DNA from: Candidatus Cloacimonadota bacterium | GTDB lineage: Bacteria > Cloacimonadota > Cloacimonadia > Cloacimonadales > TCS61 | DNA: 10,132 nt | Direction: 5' to 3' | NCBI GenBank assembly: GCA_030626645.1 | Contig: DAOUTP010000048.1 | Location: 1 to 10,132 of the forward strand | Part shown: piece after piece, positions 1-6,218 of the stretch | Position numbering within the stretch: the first letter of the stretch is position 1 | How the letters are laid out: the number at the start of each line of letters is the position of its first letter | Made by a program: the position numbers and the translations under genes | Notes under the pieces: generated by a model | The model's input: only the letters and a program-made list of their open reading frames with translations | The model's database searches: none | Told to the model about the DNA's origin: nothing

Positions 1-252
1 AGGTTTTGGTCTGTTAAAAAAGTCTAAGGCGTAAATACTTAAGATAATTATCAGGAAACTTGAAACTAAGATAATAGCCAATTTGATTTTGTACTTTAAC
101 AATGTTGGAATTGCAACTATTATGTCGTACGCAGCTTTTACAAGAGAAGAGAGTATTGTAATAGCTGTCAAAATGAATAGAATCACTAACGGTATTTTTG
201 GTAAACCCGTGGTTTCACTTATGGCACGTAAGCTTTCAATAAGTGCATTCAT
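1..252 (-). CDS. Two-helix membrane protein, 3' end beyond the window
   Basis: This reading frame is open from an ATG at 252 to the window edge (84 codons, no stop reached), so it is incomplete at its C terminus. A GAGGAG ribosome binding site sits five bases before the ATG, and a TGA lies in frame a few codons upstream, which fixes the start. The visible part has a short polar N terminus (MNALIESLRAISETTGL), a hydrophobic helix at about residues 20-37, a linker with AAYDIIVAIPTLLKYK, a second hydrophobic helix at about 58-75, then YALDFFNRPKP. The start overlaps the stop of the upstream 41-residue gene by one base, so the two are probably translationally coupled. I recognise no family. It is expected in the inner membrane. 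The plus-strand frame across the same bases (83-316) is a shadow of this gene pair. Confidence 0.6.
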   Translation of the reverse strand, partial: MNALIESLRAISETTGLPKIPLVILFILTAITILSSLVKAAYDIIVAIPTLLKYKIKLAIILVSSFLIIILSIYALDFFNRPKP

Positions 253-377
253 CAATACTCCTCTACTTCAGCATCAATACCTGCTTGGATGTTTGGTTGA
301 TCGGCAGGAACGTTGATGTTTGAGTATAGAAAGGTTGATAAAATGGAAAATGTTAAATTAAAATAAATAGTCTTCAT
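252..377 (-). CDS. 41-residue exported or membrane-anchored small protein
   Basis: A short gene of 41 codons plus stop. The ATG at 377 is preceded by AAAGGAG with six bases of spacing, a good ribosome binding site. The protein starts MKTIYFNLTFSILSTFLYSN, which has the lysine and hydrophobic stretch of a weak signal peptide or single membrane anchor. It ends in an acidic tail (DAEVEEY) after a short Pro/Gln/Asn segment. Its TGA stop shares one base with the ATG of the next gene (TGATG), and the GAGGAG that serves that gene is made from its own last Glu codons, the usual layout of coupled translation. The function is not recognised. Small size lowers certainty, but the ribosome binding site and exact overlap make chance less likely. 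Confidence 0.55.
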   Translation of the reverse strand: MKTIYFNLTFSILSTFLYSNINVPADQPNIQAGIDAEVEEY

Positions 378-630
378 ATAGCACTCCTTTGTTAAAATGG
401 TTAGGCAGCAATGAAGATCTAAAGAAGTGCAGGTGTATTAGAAGAGAGTCAGAAGTATTTATGTACAAACAAACTTTACACTTCCTTATCTACAAAGGAA
501 GAAATTTTCCTATCTGTTATTTTGTCAATCATTTCATATTAATTTCATATGAATAAATATGATATACTGTTTTGTTATGAGGTTTTAGTTGTTAGATAAT
601 ACATCAAATGTATTTACACTAATTAATATT

Positions 631-716
631 TATCGGCTGTTACAGAGCCTTTAAACTGAGCTTAACAACAATTTTAAACAGAATAAGGATGGCACCCAAC
701 CATGGGGAGTACATAC
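631..716. repeat. 86-nt structured repeat, copy 1
   Basis: This stretch aligns without gaps to 9897-9982, with 64 of 86 positions identical by hand count. Differences cluster in predicted loops while arms are kept. The GGCT/AGCC arms (635-638, 646-649) are unchanged while the 7-nt loop between them differs in five positions. The second hairpin is CCCA/TGGG here (695-698, 703-706) and CCCAA/TTGGG in the other copy. Invariant blocks include TATCGGCTGT at the start, GAGCTTAACA, GAATAA, GCACCCAA and GGGAGTAC. This pattern suggests a structured RNA or a DNA element selected for fold. I cannot match it to a known RNA family. Confidence 0.7.
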
Positions 717-1187
717 TAAGTAATTCTGTTGATAAGATCGTTGTTCTGTCCTTCTTACCCATACTACAACAAATGTAGACCAATGTCCTCTCTGAATCTA
801 TATCTACAATTTTCAAGTCAGCTGAATCTGAATCAGTCTCCCCTATTCTTTTAAAACCTTTATTCTTATGTGATTATAAAAGTCATGAAAATATAATACA
901 ACAAATTATCAAATGATAAGTAAATTTAGTTAACACTTTGAATTTCTACCTATCCACTTTGGTGGGGCCAAGTGGACACTATCAGAACTTTATTCATGAA
1001 TCCAAATAATGAAATATTATCTACGTTTCGATTGTTTGAAAGTATTATCGCGAATTTAAAATAACAAATATTATAGAAAGATTTTACATTATAGTTACTT
1101 ATTTTTCATCTCTTGCTTGTAAATTATCAAACTACATAAAATATTAAATAAAAGTAACTTATTACTAATTCATAAATAATATATAGT

Positions 1188-1217
1188 TTGACACGAAACT
1201 TAATTTCTTGATTTATT
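1188..1217 (+). promoter_or_regulatory. Possible sigma-70-type promoter of the kinase gene
   Basis: A perfect TTGACA lies at 1188-1193. Eighteen bases on, at 1212-1217, is TTTATT, a weak -10 (4 of 6). If used, transcription would start within a few bases of the ATG at 1227, giving an almost leaderless mRNA; this would agree with the lack of a clear ribosome binding site there. A GACAC (1190-1194) and a GTGTC (1222-1226) flank the segment as an inverted pair and resemble the core of the palindrome at 5142-5155, so autoregulation is conceivable. The call rests mainly on the -35 box. Confidence 0.3.
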
Positions 1218-1226
1218 GTTGGTGTC

Positions 1227-3728
1227 ATGAGAAAAAAAATTAGACTTTTATACAAAATAAGTTATCTAATACTTAGTTTATTCTTATTAGTTCTAGGATT
1301 ATTTGGTATTAATAGACTCAAATTAAGGCCAGCCCTTCCTCTTTCATGGCAAACTACTGATAAAGGAATTGAGATCATTCAAATTGATCCCAATTGCGAA
1401 AAATTGAACAATAATATTTCAACTGGTGATTTCATTGTAGCTATAGATGACAAATTGATAAATCATAGTCGGGAAATTGAATTTTTATTAGATACTAAAA
1501 GAACGGGTGAAAATTTAAAACTTTCTCTTGAAAAAGATTCTGAAGGTTATTCTGTTTTATTAACTTTAAATTCAAAGTGGGATATGAGATTCATCATTAT
1601 GAATCTTTTAACAGGAGTGTTGTTCTGGATCGTTGGAGTAATTATTTATTTTCTAAATCCAAATGAAAAGTTCGTGCGCATATTTTCCCTAGGCTGCATT
1701 GTTACAGCTGCAGCTATTTTGATGGTTTGGCGCGGTTATCCCTACAATAATGGTGCTTTTCAGTATTATTTACACTCCTTACTTTATTTTATTATCTATC
1801 CCGCTATTCCGGTTATCATTCTCTATTTTTCCTTTATCTACCCAACCGAAAAGGGATTTCTGGTTAGAAATAAATTATCTAAATATATCCTACTACTTCC
1901 ATATATCACTATTGTTTTATTATTAGAAATATCTTATCTTAGTGCTATAAAATTAGAAACATCTGATTCGATAAAAATCTTTTTCATTTCTTTTGTGATA
2001 TTCAGAGCGTACATCATTTCTTATGTAATATTGAGTATTTTCGGTTTAATTCGATCATATAAATACGCAATAAACAGAGAAGCTAAAAACAAGATCCAAT
2101 GGGTTTTATGGTCTATCAGCCTGGGGATGGCACCTTATCTGCTATTATGGACGCTACCTCTTGCCTTAATCAATCGACCGCTTATCCCAGATGAAATCAA
2201 TTATCTTTTTCTGATGATCATTCCTTTAGCAATTTCATTTTCTATCTTCAAACATCAACTTTTTGATATTGAAATTATTATTAATCGCAGCATTGTTTAT
2301 TTTCTAATCACAGGTATTATTATTTCTTTTTATCTTCTATTAACAGGAATTACCGGATATTTTATTGGTAATATGAACACGAACAATAATTATATTTTTT
2401 TCATTATATGCACACTTATTGCTGCAATTGTGTTCTCACCAATAAAACTCAGAATTCAAAATCTGGTCGATAAAACTTTTTATCGTTTAAAATATAATTA
2501 CCGCCAGGCAGTTAAAGATTTTAGCAATGTTGTATTTTCCACTCTAGATAAAAATGAACTGCTGGATCTGCTGATGGAAAAGATCAATGATGTTATTCCC
2601 GTTGAAAGGATCGCTCTAATCTTAAAGAATCCAGCTTTAAAAGATTACGATTTAAGCTGTTTTTATGGATTAAATGATAATGAAAGTTCGGGACTTCGAT
2701 TTAAATCGAACAGCGAACTAATTGAGTATATTGAAGAAAATAAAGCTCCAATGATAAGAAAGGGTAGAGCCAACTTCTCTCCCCATATAGATTTACCTGA
2801 TATTTCTTTTTTGAACGAGTTGGAGATTGAGATGCTAATTCCAATCGAATTTCAACACCAACTTTCTGGTTTTCTTCTTATAGGTCAGAAATTATCGAAG
2901 ATTAAATTCTCGGAAGAAGATACCAGTTTGCTTTCGAATATGATTGAAGGATGCTTCATAGCTCTGGAACGGCTCCGGCTACAGGAGATCATGTTCCTGG
3001 AAAGAATTGAAAAAGAAAAACTAGTAGAGCTCAACGAGTTGAAATCTGAATTTATATCCCATGTTTCTCATGAATTGCGAACTCCAATCACTGCCATCTT
3101 CTGGTCAGTGGAAAACATGTTAGACGGTATCATTAAGAAGCCCGATCCCAAAATTATCGAGTATTTAGAAGGCATAAGAGATAACAGCAAACATCTGGGT
3201 AGAATGATCGAAAACCTATTGGATATTTCCAAGATAGAAAGCGGAAAAATTGAAATCTTTCCAGAATCTCTAAATGTACTTCCAGAAATTGAAAAAAGCT
3301 GTAATATAATGAAATCATTCTGTGAAGAAAAGGAAATTGTAATTGATCTGTTTTGCCCAGATGAAATTCAAATAAAAGCTGATCCTGATTATCTTATGAC
3401 CATTTTAACCAATCTTATCGGAAATGCAGTAAAATATTCTCCTAATGGTAGCACTGTTAAGATCAATGTGGAACAAGTAAAGCTGAAGAATAATCAAAAG
3501 GTATCGATATCAGTAATTGATAACGGTCCTGGTATCGAGAAGTCTAAGCAGAAGATTATTTTTAAACGTTTCGAACGAATTAGAACAGAAAGCAAAAGAA
3601 GTGAAAAAGGACTTGGTCTGGGATTGTATATAGTTAAAAAACTTGTGGAATTACAAAATGGTGAAATAAAGTTGAAAAGTAAGATTAATGAAGGAAGTAC
3701 ATTCACAGTTATATTTCCTGCTACATAA
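1227..3728 (+). CDS. Membrane histidine kinase, PDZ-like + multi-TM + GAF-like
   Basis: An 833-residue sensor kinase. An N-terminal membrane helix (about 10-28) leads to a PDZ-like periplasmic segment (about 45-115: GIEIIQIDP, GDFIVAIDDKLI). A multi-helix membrane region spans about 120-405 and ends in the typical HQLFDIEIIINRSIVYFLIT stretch (343-362) of 7TM-type kinases. A GAF-like domain covers about 430-580, with a coiled linker to the kinase core. HisKA has the phospho-accepting His615 in SHVSHELRTP. The ATPase domain has the N box (NLIGNAVKYSPNG, 729-741), G1 (DNGPG, 765-769), F box (FKRFERI) and G2 (GLGLGLYIVKKL). All catalytic residues are present, so it should be active. It lies 17 bases before the regulator gene and is surely its partner. 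The PDZ-like part suggests sensing of periplasmic proteins or misfolded porins, but the signal is unknown. The ATG at 1227 lacks a clear ribosome binding site. Confidence 0.93.
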   Translation: MRKKIRLLYKISYLILSLFLLVLGLFGINRLKLRPALPLSWQTTDKGIEIIQIDPNCEKLNNNISTGDFIVAIDDKLINHSREIEFLLDTKRTGENLKLSLEKDSEGYSVLLTLNSKWDMRFIIMNLLTGVLFWIVGVIIYFLNPNEKFVRIFSLGCIVTAAAILMVWRGYPYNNGAFQYYLHSLLYFIIYPAIPVIILYFSFIYPTEKGFLVRNKLSKYILLLPYITIVLLLEISYLSAIKLETSDSIKIFFISFVIFRAYIISYVILSIFGLIRSYKYAINREAKNKIQWVLWSISLGMAPYLLLWTLPLALINRPLIPDEINYLFLMIIPLAISFSIFKHQLFDIEIIINRSIVYFLITGIIISFYLLLTGITGYFIGNMNTNNNYIFFIICTLIAAIVFSPIKLRIQNLVDKTFYRLKYNYRQAVKDFSNVVFSTLDKNELLDLLMEKINDVIPVERIALILKNPALKDYDLSCFYGLNDNESSGLRFKSNSELIEYIEENKAPMIRKGRANFSPHIDLPDISFLNELEIEMLIPIEFQHQLSGFLLIGQKLSKIKFSEEDTSLLSNMIEGCFIALERLRLQEIMFLERIEKEKLVELNELKSEFISHVSHELRTPITAIFWSVENMLDGIIKKPDPKIIEYLEGIRDNSKHLGRMIENLLDISKIESGKIEIFPESLNVLPEIEKSCNIMKSFCEEKEIVIDLFCPDEIQIKADPDYLMTILTNLIGNAVKYSPNGSTVKINVEQVKLKNNQKVSISVIDNGPGIEKSKQKIIFKRFERIRTESKRSEKGLGLGLYIVKKLVELQNGEIKLKSKINEGSTFTVIFPAT

Positions 3729-3745
3729 AAAGGGAGAATTAAAAT

Positions 3746-5098
3746 ATGAATAATGAAACAATTTTAATAATAGATGATGATCCTCAGATCCGAATGCTGT
3801 TAAGTGATCGGTTGGAAATGAATGATTACATAGTAGCTTTAGCTGAGAATGGCGTTATTGGTTTGGATATGATCCAGAAGGAAAATCCTGATCTTGTTCT
3901 ACTGGATCTGATGATGCCGGAAATGGATGGAATGGAAGTTTTAAATAGAATCAACCGCGATCATCCTGACTTAACTGTGATAATTCTAACTGCGTTTGGA
4001 ACTATAGAAAAAGCTATTGAAGCTATGAAATTGGGTGCGTATGATTTCCTGCCAAAACCATGCAAACCTGACCATATTCTTCTGGTTGTAAAAAAAGCTT
4101 TAGAGCGAAAAGGATTACGGGAACAAAATCAATTTCTGCGAGAGGAGATCGAAAGTCAGTATAATATGTTCATCGGAGAAAGTTCCGAAATGAAAAAAGT
4201 TATGGATATGGCTCATCGAGTTGCTTTAGGGAAAACTACAGTTTTAGTTGGTGGTGAAAGCGGTACAGGAAAGCAACTGTTATCACGGGCTATCCACACA
4301 ATGAGCGACCGCAGCGATAAACCATTCGTGCAAGTTAATTGCACCACTCTTTCCGAACAATTACTCGAATCAGATCTTTTTGGTCATGAAAGAGGAGCCT
4401 TTACTGGAGCACACCAAATGAAAAAAGGCCGGGTGGAAATGGCTCACCGGGGAACCCTGTTCTTAGACGAAATTGGGGATATGACTCCTTCGATTCAGGC
4501 AAAACTACTTCATTTTTTAGAACAAAATGAGTTTGAACGAGTTGGAGGTATGAGACCGATGAAGGTCGATGTAAGAGTTATTGTCGCTACCAATAAAAAT
4601 CTTACTAATGAAGTGAAAGAGGGTAAATTCCGGCAGGATTTATTCTTCCGGTTAAATGTAGTAAATCTTGTTTTACCTCCGCTTAGAATGAGAACAGGTG
4701 ATATTAAACCTTTGGCGTTCTATTTTTTAGATTCATTCAATCGCATTTTACAAAAAAAAGTGAAAACCATAAATTCCGATGCTCTGGACATGATGAAGAA
4801 ATACCATTGGCCCGGAAATATCAGAGAATTGGAAAACACAATCGAAAGAGCTGTTGTACTATCTTCGGGAGAAGAAATCACATCCGACTTACTGCCTTTA
4901 CAACTGAGCAATGAATCAGATGAAATTCTAAAAGTTGGACTTCATATGGATGAAGCAATTCTCAAATTCAAACATCAGTTTATCACGCGTACCCTACAGT
5001 TTACAAACTACAACCAAACTAAAGCAGCAAAACTTTTGGATATTCAGAGAACTTATCTTAATAGGCTGATCAGGGAATTGGATATAAAAACCAAATAA
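3746..5098 (+). CDS. NtrC-family sigma-54-dependent response regulator
   Basis: A full-length 450-residue enhancer-binding protein. The receiver domain (about 5-120) has the acidic pocket DDD (10-12), phospho-acceptor Asp54 (VLLDLMMPEMDG), Thr82 and Lys104. The AAA+ domain (about 142-375) has Walker A (GGESGTGK, 169-176), the GAFTGA sigma-54 contact loop intact (217-222), Walker B (GTLFLDEIGD, 236-245), the FRQDLFFRLNV arginine-finger segment and sensor II (WPGNIREL, 355-362). The C-terminal Fis-type helix-turn-helix is at about 405-446 (NQTKAAKLLDIQRTYLNRLIREL). It should hydrolyse ATP to open sigma-54 promoters after phosphorylation by the kinase encoded immediately upstream. AGGGAG at 3731-3736 is its ribosome binding site. 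The most likely target in view is the -24/-12 promoter at 5290, 190 bases past its stop. Confidence 0.96.
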   Translation: MNNETILIIDDDPQIRMLLSDRLEMNDYIVALAENGVIGLDMIQKENPDLVLLDLMMPEMDGMEVLNRINRDHPDLTVIILTAFGTIEKAIEAMKLGAYDFLPKPCKPDHILLVVKKALERKGLREQNQFLREEIESQYNMFIGESSEMKKVMDMAHRVALGKTTVLVGGESGTGKQLLSRAIHTMSDRSDKPFVQVNCTTLSEQLLESDLFGHERGAFTGAHQMKKGRVEMAHRGTLFLDEIGDMTPSIQAKLLHFLEQNEFERVGGMRPMKVDVRVIVATNKNLTNEVKEGKFRQDLFFRLNVVNLVLPPLRMRTGDIKPLAFYFLDSFNRILQKKVKTINSDALDMMKKYHWPGNIRELENTIERAVVLSSGEEITSDLLPLQLSNESDEILKVGLHMDEAILKFKHQFITRTLQFTNYNQTKAAKLLDIQRTYLNRLIRELDIKTK

Positions 5099-5125
5099 AA
5101 TCTACAATTCTAATAATTATGAAAC

Positions 5126-5164
5126 TGGTGTATGATATTTCAGACACAAGTGTCTAATACACCA
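5126..5164. promoter_or_regulatory. Nested palindrome: enhancer site and/or terminator
   Basis: Outer arms TGGTGTAT (5126-5133) and ATACACCA (5157-5164) enclose a perfect inner palindrome, AGACAC-AA-GTGTCT (5142-5155). It lies 28 bases after the regulator's stop and about 135-165 bases upstream of the -24/-12 promoter, the usual distance for the upstream binding site of an NtrC-type activator. TAACTTTTTCTTT follows the outer arm, so the same structure could also end transcription of the kinase-regulator operon. The two roles are compatible. The sequence alone does not decide between them. Confidence 0.6.
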
Positions 5165-5289
5165 TAACTTTTTCTTTCAATCACTCATACACAATAGAAC
5201 TTAAAATCAATATAGAACACATCGTAAACTCTTGTTTTTAAAGAAGATATTGCATAGGGAATTATACACGAACTCTATGTGAATGACAC

Positions 5290-5305
5290 TGGCACAGTTT
5301 ATGCA
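5290..5305 (+). promoter_or_regulatory. Sigma-54 (-24/-12) promoter
   Basis: The 16 bases TGGCACAGTTTATGCA match the sigma-54 consensus TGGCACRNNNNTTGCW at all specified positions but one (A for T at the first base of the -12 element). The invariant GG (5291-5292) and GC (5303-5304) have the exact required spacing. Transcription would start near 5316, just before the AAGGAGG (5321-5327) and ATG (5333) of the exported protein. It is in an intergenic region directly after a sigma-54 activator gene. It also shows that any start upstream of 5333 is wrong. Confidence 0.75.
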
Positions 5306-5332
5306 GTAAAGAGGATTAACAAGGAGGTAGTT

Positions 5333-5884
5333 ATGAGATCCAAATCTTTTTTAGCAATTTTATTAACAGTTGCCTTTCTAATGACATTCAATTGTCAGAT
5401 TATTTCAGCCCAAACCGAGAATCCAAACACGCCAGTTCGTTTTTCTGAGCGAAACATGGGAGGACCAAGGTTAGGAATAACCTATATTCCAGGTGATGGT
5501 GTACTTGTGCAGAAATTGAAAGATAATGACATTGGCAACACTATCAGTCAATTCGGCTGGCACTTTGAATACGCAGTCATTCCTGAAGGCGGTGGTCCAT
5601 CTTTTGTAATAGAGTTTATTCCGCTAGTTGGTGGTGTTGAATATGGAAAATTTGTTCCTAGCGCCACATTAGCCATGGGGGTGCGTATGCCCAGCGGTAT
5701 TGAATTTGGTATGGGACCCAATTTACTCTATGGTGGTGGAGATAATGTTAACTCGGCATTGGTACTGGCCCTTGGGAAAAGTTTTAATTACGGTGGAGTA
5801 AGCATTCCGATTAACCTTGTTTTTGTCACGAATCCGGATGGCAATAGATTTTCAGTTATTTTTGGCTATGCTATTGCTAAATAA
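5333..5884 (+). CDS. Small exported barrel-like protein, likely sigma-54 target
   Basis: A 183-residue protein with a clear signal peptide (MRSKSFLAILLTVAFLMTF..., probable cleavage after ISAQ at about residue 27). The cysteine near position 20 is not in a lipobox, so a lipoprotein is unlikely. The mature part is rich in Gly and short alternating hydrophobic stretches (GPRLGITYIPG, FGWHFEYAVIP, FIPLVGGVEYGKF, SGIEFGMGPNLLYGGG, NRFSVIFGYAIAK), as in a small outer-membrane beta-barrel of about eight strands. I do not recognise a named family. The reading frame is open upstream to 5279, but the ATG at 5333 has AAGGAGG six to seven bases before it and follows the -24/-12 promoter, so it is the real start. 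It stands alone between this promoter and a strong terminator. Its role may be envelope adaptation (inference). Confidence 0.8.
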   Translation: MRSKSFLAILLTVAFLMTFNCQIISAQTENPNTPVRFSERNMGGPRLGITYIPGDGVLVQKLKDNDIGNTISQFGWHFEYAVIPEGGGPSFVIEFIPLVGGVEYGKFVPSATLAMGVRMPSGIEFGMGPNLLYGGGDNVNSALVLALGKSFNYGGVSIPINLVFVTNPDGNRFSVIFGYAIAK

Positions 5885-5889
5885 TTATT

Positions 5890-5914
5890 GGCCCCAAATA
5901 TCGGGGCCTTTTTT
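5890..5914 (+). terminator. Rho-independent terminator
   Basis: A perfect 6-bp GC stem, GGCCCC (5890-5895) and GGGGCC (5903-5908), with a 7-nt loop, is followed by six Ts (5909-5914). It starts five bases after the stop of the exported protein and closes that one-gene unit. Confidence 0.93.
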
Positions 5915-5951
5915 CAATGTTTAAAGATAACAAGATTTTTAGGAGGTTAAA

Positions 5952-6017
5952 ATGAAAAGTTATCCAAAAGTTTTATTTGTTATGATCGTTGAGAATACAA
6001 GAAGAGTATATTCTTGA
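5952..6017 (+). pseudogene. Headed but bodiless gene: 21 codons with strong RBS
   Basis: A perfect AGGAGG (5941-5946) precedes an ATG at 5952 by five bases. The frame reads MKSYPKVLFVMIVENTRRV then Tyr-Ser and stops at 6015-6017. The start (basic residues, then a hydrophobic run) looks like the beginning of a signal peptide, but the frame ends before a mature protein. The +1 frame from 5989 stays open to 6216 and is hydrophobic throughout with no recognisable domain, so a frameshifted or decayed membrane protein is possible. A leader peptide for the downstream barrel gene is an alternative. It comes right after a terminator, and no clear promoter is seen before it. Confidence 0.35.
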
Positions 6018-6041
6018 AATAGTTCTTGACTTCTATTTAAT

Positions 6042-6062
6042 TCTCCCCCTAGCTAAGGGAGA
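6042..6062. repeat. Short GC-rich inverted repeat
   Basis: TCTCCC (6042-6047) and GGGAGA (6057-6062) form a 6-bp stem around a 9-nt loop (CCTAGCTAA). No T run follows on the plus strand, so it is not a standard terminator. It sits inside the decayed region between the exported protein and the Omp85-type gene and could be a dispersed palindromic element. Confidence 0.4.
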
Positions 6063-6096
6063 GATAGTGGCTGTGATATGTGTGAGTACTGTTAGG

Positions 6097-6125
6097 TTTA
6101 TATCATTATTGATAAAGCGTATAAT
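6097..6125 (+). promoter_or_regulatory. Probable sigma-70-type promoter for the Omp85-like gene
   Basis: A perfect TATAAT at 6120-6125 is preceded after 17 bases by TTTATA (6097-6102, 4 of 6 to TTGACA). The predicted transcript starts near 6132, giving a leader of about 85 bases. In AT-rich DNA such matches arise by chance, so this is tentative. A TGGTGTAT identical to the outer arm of the 5126-5164 palindrome lies at 6158-6165 within the leader. Confidence 0.35.
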
Positions 6126-6218
6126 CTCCATTATTATAAGAATTACTTTACAATTTCTGGTGTATGTAATATTAATAATCACAGAATTGATTTATAAATC
6201 GAACACAGGAGAATAATC

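Larger units (their letters stand above)
378..1226. other. Long intergenic region with hairpins and repeat copy 1
   Basis: No convincing gene is seen in these 849 bases. They contain a 7-bp hairpin at 481-501 (CTTCCTT against AAGGAAG, 7-nt loop), the 86-nt structured repeat at 631-716 (listed separately), and a 7-bp hairpin at 953-976 (TCCACTT against AAGTGGA, GC-rich loop TGGTGGGGCC) that stands out from the AT-rich surroundings and could be the end of a lost insertion element. On the minus strand, 873-640 is open for 77 codons with purine-rich first codon positions and runs into the repeat. It lacks a proper start and may be a gene remnant. The promoter for the 41-residue gene should lie at about 380-560 on the minus strand; a TTGACA at 528-523 has no good -10 partner. 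Confidence 0.5.

Noticed and set aside
83..316. Plus-strand frame of 77 codons
   Set aside because: It is antisense to the two minus-strand genes at 1-377, which have ribosome binding sites, an exact stop/start overlap and membrane-protein composition. It has no ribosome binding site of its own.
400..406. GTTAGGC, a perfect integron core box (GCCTAAC on the other strand)
   Set aside because: No partner box and no L arms are found within 150 bases on either side, so a lone 7-mer is not evidence of attC.
631..716. The 86-nt repeat as an attC site or a known riboswitch
   Set aside because: It contains GTTAAGC on the minus strand, but no matching RYYYAAC box is found at the right distance in either copy, and the hairpin order does not match riboswitch families I know.
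2128..2143. Second -24/-12-like match, TGGCACCTTATCTGCT
   Set aside because: It lies inside the kinase membrane region and encodes conserved hydrophobic residues; there is no gene start just downstream. Chance match.
3494..3706. Minus-strand frame within the kinase ATPase domain (a similar one lies at 4720-4911)
   Set aside because: Both are antisense shadows of strongly conserved kinase and regulator motifs.
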